This document shows, one piece after another, positions 54,648 to 62,468 of a stretch of 64,000 nt of DNA. The position numbers and the translations under genes were made by a program. How positions within the stretch are numbered: position 1 is the stretch's first letter; every line of letters starts with the position of its first letter. The DNA is taken from positions 34,135 to 98,134 of the forward strand of contig JBLWUQ010000011.1 of NCBI GenBank assembly GCA_048268845.1, given 5' to 3'. Source of the DNA: Muriiphilus sp048268845. GTDB taxonomy: Bacteria > Pseudomonadota > Alphaproteobacteria > Rhodobacterales > Rhodobacteraceae. The notes beneath the pieces were generated by a model, which was not told the origin of the DNA, searched no databases, and saw nothing but the letters and a program-made list of their open reading frames with translations.

Positions 54648-55268
54648 TCAGGTCGCGGCTGCGGGCTGGTCCGGGTCCTTGTCGTTCTTCTCGCGCATCA
54701 GCCACTTCGTCGGCAGCATCAGCCAGGCGGTGCCGATCCAGAACAGAAGCTCGAACAGTGCGTTGCTGCCGGGAGCCTTCTGCCCCTTGAGGCGGGCCGG
54801 GAACGCGTCGAAGGTATTGCCCAGAAGGTTGCCGAAGAAGATCGCCCGGATCATCAGCATGATGTCACGCGCCGTCGTCTCGCCGTAGAAGGCGTTGAGC
54901 CGCGCCGTCATCTCGGGGTCGGGCTGGCGGTTGGTTTCGGCGTAGTGTTGCGCGAACAGAAGCCCCGGCAATTCGTGCTCGGAGGCCGAGGCCTCGAATT
55001 GCAGGTCGAACATGCTGCGGATTTCCTCGTCGCTCATGCCGCCCTCGACCGCCTGCTTGGCGTGAAACCAGGTGCAATAGGTGCAGCCGTTGATCGCGGT
55101 CACCACCATCATGATCTTGCCGATGAAATCGCGCCCGACCTCGGGGTTCTTCATCGCACGGACCATGGCTGGTGCGCGCGAGATGAGAAAGCCCAGATCG
55201 CCGAACAGGATCGACGGGGTGAAGATCTTCTTGTCGTAGACATTCTTGTCGATGGTTGCTTCGGCCAT
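54648..55268 (-). CDS. AhpD-like carboxymuconolactone decarboxylase family protein
   Basis: The 206-residue protein starts at ATG 55268 (MAEATIDKNVYD), with a GGGGGA upstream. It has the AhpD-type CxxC with downstream His: GCTYCTWFHAKQAV near 63-76, suggesting a peroxidatic disulfide. The C-terminal part is hydrophobic (LLFWIGTAWLMLPTKWLM), which may associate with membranes. The substrate is unknown. A perfect 8+8 palindrome just upstream (55303-55320) suggests control by a dedicated repressor. Confidence 0.82.
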   Translation of the reverse strand: MAEATIDKNVYDKKIFTPSILFGDLGFLISRAPAMVRAMKNPEVGRDFIGKIMMVVTAINGCTYCTWFHAKQAVEGGMSDEEIRSMFDLQFEASASEHELPGLLFAQHYAETNRQPDPEMTARLNAFYGETTARDIMLMIRAIFFGNLLGNTFDAFPARLKGQKAPGSNALFELLFWIGTAWLMLPTKWLMREKNDKDPDQPAAAT

Positions 55269-55302
55269 GATTGTGTCCCCCCTTACAACCCATAGATGTG
55301 CA

Positions 55303-55320
55303 TGTAATAGGTCTATTACA
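55303..55320. promoter_or_regulatory. Palindromic operator candidate upstream of the AhpD-like gene
   Basis: TGTAATAG, GT, CTATTACA is a perfect eight-base inverted repeat with a two-base centre, 34 bases before the AhpD-like ATG. The size and spacing fit TetR/MarR-family dimers. It also overlaps AT-rich promoter-like sequence. No regulator gene lies next to it, so the regulator is unknown. Confidence 0.65.
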
Positions 55321-55406
55321 ACCGGACTTGATGTCGCGGGGCGCAAGCCGTGCGTCGAATGACCAGCAGTGGATGGCTGCTGCCGCACTCCCGACCGCGC
55401 GGCGGA

Positions 55407-56795
55407 TCAGGTCAGAGACGCGGCGATCCGCCCAAGATAGGCCGCGACCAGCGCCTCGGCGCGGGCCCGGCTGTCCGCCTCGGCATAGACGCGGAACTCG
55501 GGCGCGTTGCCGGAGGGGCGCAGGTGGACGATCTCGCCGTTCTCGAAACGCACGCGCAGCCCGTCGGTCTGGTTGACGGTGGCGATCTGGCCGGTCGGGG
55601 CAAAGAAGGCGGCGCGGCTATCGGGGTTGTCCGTGAGGTCGGCAAGGAAGGCTCGCGCCCTGGCCGGGTCGATCCGCTGCACCCGGTCGGCGGCGGTGAA
55701 TCTGCGTGGCAGGCTTGCCACCAGATCGGCCAGAGGTTTGCCTGCGGCCTTGGCGGCGGCGAGCGGCGCGAGGATCGGCAGGAGCGAATCGCGCGTCATC
55801 AGCGGCGCGATGCGTCCGGCTGGGGTGTCGGCGGCAAAGCCCAGCAGGAAGCCGCCATTGGCCTCGAACCCCACGACCTTCACGGTAGGATCTGCGGCCA
55901 GCGCCGCCTCCATCGCCGCCACGACATAGGGCGAACCGATGCGCGTCAGCGTGGTGTCAAACAACCCCGTCACCAGCGAATTCGACGATACCGGCGTCAC
56001 AATCTGCCGCGCGCCGAGATACCGCGCCGTCAGCACGCCGAGGATGTCGCCGGGAATGACCGCGCCCGCCGCATCGGTCAGCATCGGCCGGTCGCCGTCG
56101 CCATCGGTCGAGGCGATGGCGTCAAGGCGTTGCGCGGCGCACCAGTCTTGCAGCATCGCGCGGGTGGCGGGGTCGACAGCCTCGGTATCGACCGGGATGA
56201 AATGGTCCGAGCGCGCAAGCGGCAGCGGCGTGGCGCCGAGGGCGGCGAGCACATCAACCAGCACGTCGCGCGCGACCGACGAGTGCTGATAGACGCCGAT
56301 CCTGAGCCCGGCCAGCGCGCCCGGCCCGAAGGCATCGACGTAGCGCGCGCCGTAGGCCGCAAGCGCGCTGTCAGCCTTCCTCCCCTGCCCGGCCTTGCCC
56401 TGCGGCGTGGCACCGGCCTTGAACGCCGCCGTGATCGCCGCCTCGTCGGGCTTGGTGATCTCGCCACTGGCGCGGTAGAACTTCAGCCCGTTGCGGTCGG
56501 CGGGGATGTGGCTGCCCGTCACCATCACCGCAGGCGCGCCCGCCGCCAACGCGGCCAGCGCCAGCGCCGGGGTCGGCAGCGGGCCGCAATCGACGGTATC
56601 ACAGCCCGCGCCCGCTGCCGCCGCGATCACCGCAGACGCGATGGCGGGCGAGGATGGACGCAGGTCACGCCCGACGAACAGTGGCCCCTCGGGCGGGCAG
56701 GCGCTCAGGAACGCACGGGTATAGGCCGCGACGGTGGCACCGTCCAACTCGGTGACAAGGCCGCGCAGGCCGCTGGTTCCGAATGACAAGGTCAT
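55407..56795 (-). CDS. manB: Phosphomannomutase/phosphoglucomutase
   Basis: The 462-residue phosphohexomutase has the phosphoserine loop TGSHIPADRNG (usual TASHNP), the magnesium loop DGDGDRP, the sugar loop VGFEANGGF and the phosphate-binding RPSGNAPEFRVY. It converts mannose-6-phosphate to mannose-1-phosphate, and sits divergently from manC, which uses that product. Together they supply GDP-mannose for surface polysaccharide. GGAG lies six bases before ATG 56795. Confidence 0.92.
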   Translation of the reverse strand: MTLSFGTSGLRGLVTELDGATVAAYTRAFLSACPPEGPLFVGRDLRPSSPAIASAVIAAAAGAGCDTVDCGPLPTPALALAALAAGAPAVMVTGSHIPADRNGLKFYRASGEITKPDEAAITAAFKAGATPQGKAGQGRKADSALAAYGARYVDAFGPGALAGLRIGVYQHSSVARDVLVDVLAALGATPLPLARSDHFIPVDTEAVDPATRAMLQDWCAAQRLDAIASTDGDGDRPMLTDAAGAVIPGDILGVLTARYLGARQIVTPVSSNSLVTGLFDTTLTRIGSPYVVAAMEAALAADPTVKVVGFEANGGFLLGFAADTPAGRIAPLMTRDSLLPILAPLAAAKAAGKPLADLVASLPRRFTAADRVQRIDPARARAFLADLTDNPDSRAAFFAPTGQIATVNQTDGLRVRFENGEIVHLRPSGNAPEFRVYAEADSRARAEALVAAYLGRIAASLT

Positions 56796-57004
56796 GTCGC
56801 GCTCCGCTTGCGATCGGTTCCGTCTTGCCTAACGCCTTTTGCGTCATTGCTGAACCGGGAAAAGCGCGGGCTGGCCCGCATCGCGTTCCGGGGCGCGGGC
56901 ATTGCATCGGGCGGCAGCCGCCAGGCATGGCCGTTGTTCAGGGTTGTGCCGGACAGGCGTTGCAAGGATGATGACGGGAAACGTGGGCAGCAGGCGGGTA
57001 GTCA

Positions 57005-58450
57005 ATGGTCATTCCGGTTATTCTATGCGGCGGATCGGGCACCCGGCTTTGGCCCCTGTCGCGCAAGTCCTATCCCAAGCAATTCGTGCCGCTGGTGGGC
57101 GAGAATTCGTTGTTTCAGGCCTCGGCATTGCGGTTTTCCGACAACGCCGAAGGGCTGGCATTCGCACCGCCCGTGGTGCTGACCAACTCGGATTTCCGTT
57201 TCATCGTCACCGAACAACTGGCCGGAATCGGCATCGACCCCGGCGCGATCCTGATCGAGCCTGAGGGGCGCAACACCGGCCCCGCCGTGCTGGCCGCCGC
57301 GCTTCATATCGCCCGCAGCGACCCCGAGGCGGTGATGCTGGTGGCTCCGTCCGATCATGTCGTCACCGATGTCGCCGCCTTCCATGCGGCGATCACGCAG
57401 GGGCTGGCGGCGGTGGCCGAAGGCAAGCTCGTGACCTTCGGCATCGCGCCGACGCATCCCGAAACCGCCTATGGCTATCTTGAGCTTGCGACCCCGCCCG
57501 ATGGCAGCGGCGCCCCGGTCGCGCTGGCGCGGTTCGTCGAAAAGCCCGATGCGGCGCGCGCGGCCGAGATGCTCGCCGCCGGCACCTACCTGTGGAACGC
57601 CGGCATCTTACTTGTGAAGGCCGCCGACATCATCGCCGCCTTCAAGGCCCATGCCCCGGACCTGATCGCGCCGGTCAGCGCCGCCGTCGAGGCGGCCGAA
57701 CCCGATCTGGGCTTTTTGCGCCTCGCCCCCGGACCATGGGCCGAAGCGGGCGACATCTCGATCGACTACGCGGTGATGGAGCATGCGGGCAACCTTGCCG
57801 TGGTGCCCTTTGCCGGTGGCTGGACCGACCTTGGCGGCTGGGACGCGGTCTGGCGCGAGACCGGGCCGGATGCACGTGGCGTCAGCCTGTCGGGCAGCGC
57901 TACCGCGATCGACTGCGACAATTCCCTGCTGCGCTCGGAAAGCGACCGGCTCGAGGTGGTGGGCATCGGTTTGCGCAACGTCATGGCCATCGCGATGAAC
58001 GACGCGGTGCTCATCGCCGACATGTCGCGCGCGCAGGACGTGAAACAGGCGGTCGCGGTCCTGAAGGCGAAGAACGTGGCACAGGCCACCACATTCCCGA
58101 TAGATTATCGCCCCTGGGGGTGGTTCGAGAGCCTCGTCATCGGCGACCGCTTTCAGGTCAAGCGCATCCACGTCCACCCCGGCGCGGTGCTGAGCCTGCA
58201 AAGCCATTTCCACCGCTCGGAACACTGGATCGTGGTCTCGGGCACCGCCAAGGTGACGGTGAACGACGAGGTGAAACTGGTGGCCGAGAACGAGAGCGTC
58301 TATGTCCCATTGGGCGCGCGGCACCGGATGGAGAACCCCGGCAAGGTGCCGATGGTGCTGATCGAGGTGCAAACCGGCCGCTATCTCGGCGAGGACGACA
58401 TCGTGCGCCATGAGGACGTCTATGCGCGCGGTCAGGGCGCAAAGGGATAA
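57005..58450 (+). CDS. manC: Bifunctional mannose-1-phosphate guanylyltransferase/mannose-6-phosphate isomerase
   Basis: The 481-residue protein has an N-terminal nucleotidyltransferase domain (ILCGGSGTRLWPLSRKSYPKQF near 6-27, then VEKPD) and a C-terminal cupin isomerase domain (RPWGWFESLVIGDRF, HPGAVLSLQSHFHRSEHW with metal-binding His residues). It makes GDP-mannose from fructose-6-phosphate via manB. It is divergent from manB with 209 bases between, likely holding both promoters. Confidence 0.93.
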   Translation: MVIPVILCGGSGTRLWPLSRKSYPKQFVPLVGENSLFQASALRFSDNAEGLAFAPPVVLTNSDFRFIVTEQLAGIGIDPGAILIEPEGRNTGPAVLAAALHIARSDPEAVMLVAPSDHVVTDVAAFHAAITQGLAAVAEGKLVTFGIAPTHPETAYGYLELATPPDGSGAPVALARFVEKPDAARAAEMLAAGTYLWNAGILLVKAADIIAAFKAHAPDLIAPVSAAVEAAEPDLGFLRLAPGPWAEAGDISIDYAVMEHAGNLAVVPFAGGWTDLGGWDAVWRETGPDARGVSLSGSATAIDCDNSLLRSESDRLEVVGIGLRNVMAIAMNDAVLIADMSRAQDVKQAVAVLKAKNVAQATTFPIDYRPWGWFESLVIGDRFQVKRIHVHPGAVLSLQSHFHRSEHWIVVSGTAKVTVNDEVKLVAENESVYVPLGARHRMENPGKVPMVLIEVQTGRYLGEDDIVRHEDVYARGQGAKG

Positions 58451-58602
58451 GACCGGCGCGCGCCACGTTTTCGGCACCGGCCCGCCCTGCCCGCGCCAAT
58501 CTCGTTTGCCATGCTGGTCGCCGGACCTTCCGCCAGAAGAAGGCCGACAGGGCACCGAAACCCGGCCCGCGCGATCTGCGGGCCAACCACGGAGCGAGCC
58601 AG

Positions 58603-58755
58603 ATGGCGTCAAGCACCGACCCCAGACCCCCGGCGAACCGCAAGCCGGACCCCACAGACAGCGACCCCCAGGACAAGGCCGACCGTCAGAACCAGCCGCA
58701 ACCCCGGCCGGTTCCGGTCCTCAGGCCGATTTTCACCGACTGGGCCGCGTTCTGA
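58603..58755 (+). CDS. Candidate 50-residue Pro-rich hydrophilic protein
   Basis: ATG 58603 to TGA 58753-58755 encodes 50 residues rich in Pro, Asp, Lys and Gln, ending PVLRPIFTDWAAF. GGAG lies eight bases upstream. The codon usage resembles that of neighbouring genes. It fills the otherwise empty 58451-58790 stretch. It has no signal peptide or hydrophobic segment. The only evidence is the ribosome site and composition, so it remains a candidate. Confidence 0.45.
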   Translation: MASSTDPRPPANRKPDPTDSDPQDKADRQNQPQPRPVPVLRPIFTDWAAF

Positions 58756-58756
58756 A

Positions 58757-58784
58757 TTGATCGCGCTGCCGGCGCGGGCATAAT
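58757..58784 (+). promoter_or_regulatory. Candidate promoter for a leaderless tfoX-domain transcript
   Basis: TTGATC (58757-58762) and CATAAT (58779-58784) are spaced 16 bases apart, matching a sigma-70 promoter in most positions. The ATG at 58791 lies seven bases after the -10, where transcription should begin, and no ribosome site precedes it. Confidence 0.5.
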
Positions 58785-58790
58785 GGCGCC

Positions 58791-59123
58791 ATGACGCGCC
58801 CGATCTCGACCATCGCGAACCTTGGGCCGGCCAGCGAACGCGCCTTTGCCCGCGCCGGGTTGACTGACGCCGAAGCGGTTCAGGCGCTTGGCGCGGACGC
58901 GGCCTATGCCCGCCTTCTGGCCGCAGGCGAGCGCCCGCATTTCATCGGCTACTACGCCCTGGTCATGGGGTTGCAGGGCCGCCCCTGGAACGATTGCCGG
59001 GGCAGCGAGAAGGCCGATCTGCGCGCCCGGTTCGATGCCCTGGTCGCCGGTGCCAGCCCCGACCGGCCCACCGGAATCGCGCGAATCCTCGACGATATCG
59101 GCATCCGCGACACCGACCGATGA
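58791..59123 (+). CDS. TfoX/Sxy C-terminal domain protein
   Basis: The 110-residue protein matches the TfoX C-terminal helix-hairpin-helix family: ISTIANLGPASERAFARAGLTDAEAVQALGADAAYARL, then a region with LQGRPWNDCRGSEKADLRARF. Full TfoX proteins in other bacteria control natural competence, but this one has only the C-terminal domain. ATG 58791 has no ribosome site; a promoter just upstream suggests a leaderless transcript. The next gene overlaps its stop by four bases. Confidence 0.82.
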   Translation: MTRPISTIANLGPASERAFARAGLTDAEAVQALGADAAYARLLAAGERPHFIGYYALVMGLQGRPWNDCRGSEKADLRARFDALVAGASPDRPTGIARILDDIGIRDTDR

Positions 59124-59998
59124 GAACCCTCCTTATACTGCTGCTGCTACTGGCCCTGCCCGCGCGCGCCGAGACGCTGCGTTTCACGCTGGACGGGCTT
59201 GAGCGAGAGGTTCTCGTCATCACCCCCGAGCACCCTGCCCGGCCCGCGCCGCTGATCCTCGTGCTGCACGGCGTGCTGGAAACCGGCCCGCGCATGGCGG
59301 TCACGACCCGCCACCGGTTTGACGCGCTGGCCGATGAGCATGGCTTTGTCGTCGCCTATCCCAGCGCGGTGCACCGGGTCTGGAACGTCGGCGAAGGGCC
59401 CGGAGCGGCGCGGTTGCTGCCGCAGCGTGACGATCTTGCCTATCTCGACCAGATCATCGCCGTCATCAAAAGCAGGTCAGAGATCGACCCCGCCCGCATC
59501 TTCATTGCCGGGTTCTCGCAAGGCGGCATCCTGGGGCTGTCCTATGCCTGCAAGCGGCCCGGAGCGGTCGCCGGTGTCGCGGTGGTGGGCATGACCCTGC
59601 CGCAAATGCTGCGTGACGATTGCACCGCCGCGCCGGCCTTTGCGGTCATGGTCGCGCATGGCACCGACGATCCGATCGTGCCGTTCGATGGCGGGCCGAT
59701 CATCTCGGGCCTGGGCAGCAGGATGCAGCTTCTGAGCCACGACGCGACGCTGGCCTTTTTCGCCGGGCGCGCAGGATGCGAGGCGCATGGCGCGGTTGTG
59801 GAAATCGACGCGCTGGACGACGGCACCTCGGTCTTGCGCAGCGACTGGGCGGGCTGCGACGTGCCGGTGCGGGGCTACCGGATCGAGGGCGGCGGGCACA
59901 AATGGCCATCGGGCGGGCCGGACCTGCCGTTCATCGGGCGTGAAACGATGGAGATCGACGGTGCGACCGAGATCTGGGAGTTCTTCTCGGGGCTGTGA
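59120..59998 (+). CDS. Secreted alpha/beta-hydrolase (LpqC/PHB-depolymerase-like esterase)
   Basis: The 292-residue protein starts at ATG 59120 and has a signal peptide (about 1-19, MRTLLILLLLLALPARAE). The hydrolase triad is visible: Ser in GFSQGG near residue 132, Asp in HGTDDPIVPFD near 179, and His in GGGHKWPSG near 260. This matches the LpqC/poly-3-hydroxybutyrate depolymerase-like family, which cleaves esters outside the cytoplasm. It is coupled to the TfoX-domain gene. The substrate is unknown. Confidence 0.88.
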   Translation: MRTLLILLLLLALPARAETLRFTLDGLEREVLVITPEHPARPAPLILVLHGVLETGPRMAVTTRHRFDALADEHGFVVAYPSAVHRVWNVGEGPGAARLLPQRDDLAYLDQIIAVIKSRSEIDPARIFIAGFSQGGILGLSYACKRPGAVAGVAVVGMTLPQMLRDDCTAAPAFAVMVAHGTDDPIVPFDGGPIISGLGSRMQLLSHDATLAFFAGRAGCEAHGAVVEIDALDDGTSVLRSDWAGCDVPVRGYRIEGGGHKWPSGGPDLPFIGRETMEIDGATEIWEFFSGL

Positions 59999-60003
59999 TC
60001 GCC

Positions 60004-60705
60004 CTAGCCGCGAAACCCCGTCGCCACCACGAATTTCTCGGACGAATCCGACCGGCTGGCGGCAGGCTTCACGTTCATCACCTTGGTGAACTTCTGCTTC
60101 AAGAGCTTCTGCAACTCGCCCTCGGCGCCACCGGCCAGCACCTTGGCGACGAAAGTGCCGCCCTCCTCGAGCACGTCGAAGGCCAGATAGGCGGCGGCCT
60201 CGCCCAGCGCGATGATGCGCAGATGATCGGTCTGCTTGTGGCCGGAACTGGCGGCGGCCATGTCGCTCATCACCACGTCGGCCTTGCCGCCGAGCCATGC
60301 CTTGACCTGTTCGTCGGCGCCATCGGCCATGAAATCGAGCTGATGCACCTCGGCCCCCGCCACCGGCTCGACCTCCTGCAGATCGACGCCCAGCACCCGG
60401 CCAACCGGCTTGCGCCCCATCTCGCCCAGCGCATTCACCCGGCCCACCGCGATCTGCAGCCAGCCACCGGGGGCACAGCCCAGATCGACCACCCGCGCGC
60501 CGGGTTTCAGAAAGCCGAACCTGTCGTCAAGCTCGAGGATCTTGAACGCCGCCCGGCCGCGATAGCCCTCGGCCTGCGCGCGTTTGACATAGGGGTCGTT
60601 CAACTGCCGCTCGAGCCACAGCGTCGAGGACAGCTTGCGCCCGCGCGCGGTCTTTACCTTGACCCTGAGATCGCGTTCGCCGCGCCCGGATGTGGGTTTC
60701 ACCAT
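60004..60705 (-). CDS. rlmE: 23S rRNA 2'-O-methyltransferase RlmE
   Basis: RlmE (FtsJ) methylates U2552 of 23S rRNA. The 233-residue protein starts at ATG 60705, with AGGTGA upstream. The SAM site is VVDLGCAPGGWLQIA near 82-96, and the catalytic tetrad residues lie in the KLSSTLW start region, LDFMADG, DMAAASSGHKQTDH (usually DMAPN) and the Lys of FVAKVL. ppx lies 70 bases upstream on the same strand, a common pairing in this family. Confidence 0.95.
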   Translation of the reverse strand: MVKPTSGRGERDLRVKVKTARGRKLSSTLWLERQLNDPYVKRAQAEGYRGRAAFKILELDDRFGFLKPGARVVDLGCAPGGWLQIAVGRVNALGEMGRKPVGRVLGVDLQEVEPVAGAEVHQLDFMADGADEQVKAWLGGKADVVMSDMAAASSGHKQTDHLRIIALGEAAAYLAFDVLEEGGTFVAKVLAGGAEGELQKLLKQKFTKVMNVKPAASRSDSSEKFVVATGFRG

Positions 60706-60775
60706 GATTTCACCTGTTTCGTCATGCGCCGTGCTACACCGGATCGCCCCGAGGGGCAAAGGGGCGCGGCCAAGC

Positions 60776-61888
60776 TCAGAACGGCCCGCCCTCAAGCACC
60801 CCGTCCGAGGACATCTGCGAATAGAGCAAGCCCTCGCGCAGCCCCCGGTCGGCCACCGACAGCCGGTCGGTCGGCCAGATCCGCAAGAGCGCCTGAAGGA
60901 TCGCGGCCCCCGGCATGATCAGCGTCTGCCGGTCACGGCCGATGCGCGGATCGGCAAGCCGGCCCTCGGGCCCGGCGGCAAGATAGCCGTGGATCACCCG
61001 GTCGATCTGTTCGGAGGTCATGCGCAGCCCGTCGACCTTGTTGCGGTCATAGCGCTTGAGCCCCAGATAGGTCGCAGCCACCGTGGTCACGGTGCCCGAG
61101 GTGCCGATGATCTGGAACCCTTCCCTGGCGGTCTCGCGATGGAAGGGCGAGAACTCGCCAAGCTGCTCCTCGAAATACCAGCTCATCAGGGCAAAGCGCC
61201 CGGCGTCGTCGGCAACGTCGTCAAACTGCTCGCGCAAGGTGGCCACGCCCCAGGGAACCGAGATCCAGTCGACCACGCGCGCCGCCTGAAACGGCCCGAT
61301 CTCGCCCTTGAATCCCGAGCGCAGCCGCATGATCGCGCGCGGCCGCTCCATCGGCGGCACCTGCGACAGGTCGATCCAGACAAGCTCGGTCGAGCCACCG
61401 CCGATATCGACCACCAGAAGCTGTTCGGTCCGCGTCGAGACCAATGGCGCGCAGGACACCACCGCCAGCATCGCCTCTTCCTCGGGCTTGATGATCTCGA
61501 GCTTCAGGCCGGTCTCGCGCTCGACATAGAGCATGAAATCGCGCGAATTCGTTGCCCGCCGACAGGCCTCTGTCGCGACCAGCCGCATGTGGCTGACCTC
61601 ATGATGGCGCAGTTTGCGCTGGCAGATCTTCAACGCCTGCACGGTGCGCGCCATCGAGCCACGACTCAGCCGTCCCGAGCCGCCCAGCCCCTGACCGAGC
61701 TGCACGGATTTCGAGAACGAATCGACCACATGGAACTGGCTGCCCTTCGGCTGGGCAATCAGCATGCGGCACGAGTTGGTGCCGAGATCCAGAGCCGCAT
61801 AAAGGCTGTCCGGATCCGGCATGTTCGGCGCGGGTGGCTCTACCGACTTTGGGAACGCGCCCGCACCCTTGGGACGCCTGGGCGTCAT
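60776..61888 (-). CDS. ppx: Exopolyphosphatase/guanosine pentaphosphate phosphatase family
   Basis: The 370-residue protein is a Ppx/GppA ASKHA-fold phosphatase: ALDLGTNSCRMLI near 32-44, the metal/Glu region VATEACRRATN, VVDIGGGSTELVW near 151-163, and GTSGTVTTVA. It degrades polyphosphate or pppGpp; which one cannot be told by eye. I start at ATG 61888 (MTPRRPKG), eight bases after GGAGG. rlmE follows downstream. Confidence 0.92.
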   Translation of the reverse strand: MTPRRPKGAGAFPKSVEPPAPNMPDPDSLYAALDLGTNSCRMLIAQPKGSQFHVVDSFSKSVQLGQGLGGSGRLSRGSMARTVQALKICQRKLRHHEVSHMRLVATEACRRATNSRDFMLYVERETGLKLEIIKPEEEAMLAVVSCAPLVSTRTEQLLVVDIGGGSTELVWIDLSQVPPMERPRAIMRLRSGFKGEIGPFQAARVVDWISVPWGVATLREQFDDVADDAGRFALMSWYFEEQLGEFSPFHRETAREGFQIIGTSGTVTTVAATYLGLKRYDRNKVDGLRMTSEQIDRVIHGYLAAGPEGRLADPRIGRDRQTLIMPGAAILQALLRIWPTDRLSVADRGLREGLLYSQMSSDGVLEGGPF

Positions 61889-62129
61889 GGTCACGCCCTC
61901 CAATCGAAGTTGTCTCAAAGGTAGTGGCCCGATGGCGCTCTGGCAAGCGTCCAGCGACGGTGCCATTATGATTATGAACATTTTTCAATCGCGCGGCGCT
62001 GGCCCGGACGCGGCGAACCGGCTATGGCTCGCGGTCGAAACGTCGCTTCGCGCGCATGGTTTGTCGATATCCGGCGTCGCCGGAGCGGCGGCTGCGCGTA
62101 TGAGCGGGCAAGAGACTGAAAGGACCGCG
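61889..62129. other. 241-base divergent intergenic region, no gene seen
   Basis: The region separates ppx from the PF13769-like gene. It contains AT-rich patches (for example TTATGATTATGAACA near 61965-61979) that could hold promoters for both directions. I see no B12 riboswitch box (GCCACTG) or other known leader, which is notable given the downstream methyltransferase. Confidence 0.5.
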
Positions 62130-62426
62130 ATGCCTGACCTCACCATCGTCTACTGGCGCGATATCCCGGCACAGGTGGTCGTCGGCAAGGGCCGGGCTGC
62201 TGCCAAGGTGCAACTGCCGGTCCGCTTCGAACAGGCGATCGACCGGGCCGCGATGCGCTCGGACGCGCGCGACACCGACGCCTATCTCGCCGAGTGGCGC
62301 CGGGCCGACCCGGTCACGCTCGAAGGCGATGCGCAGGCGCTGGCCGAGGCCGAAGCGGCGCGGCTCGACGCCGAATACGATCTCGACCGCCTGAAACGCC
62401 TGATCGCCAACGGCGGCCGGGACTAG
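62130..62426 (+). CDS. Small PF13769-like ('virulence factor') protein upstream of the methyl-folate corrinoid methyltransferase
   Basis: The 98-residue protein starts at ATG 62130, with AAAGGA five bases upstream. It begins MPDLTIVYWRDIPAQVVVGKG, as in the family named after staphylococcal CvfC, and ends in a charged helix (EAARLDAEYDLDRLKRLIANG). The name 'virulence factor' is historical and says little about function. It lies 42 bases before the methyl-folate corrinoid methyltransferase, so it is probably an accessory of that enzyme. Confidence 0.75.
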   Translation: MPDLTIVYWRDIPAQVVVGKGRAAAKVQLPVRFEQAIDRAAMRSDARDTDAYLAEWRRADPVTLEGDAQALAEAEAARLDAEYDLDRLKRLIANGGRD

Positions 62427-62468
62427 CCCCACACCACCGCACCCGGCCACAACCCCCGAGAGGATCAC

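Noticed and set aside
61889..62129. A B12 or SAM/SAH riboswitch controlling the pterin methyltransferase
   Set aside because: No B12 box (GCCACTG) or recognisable SAM/SAH riboswitch core was found by eye in this leader, nor before the homocysteine module. A covariance-model search would settle it.
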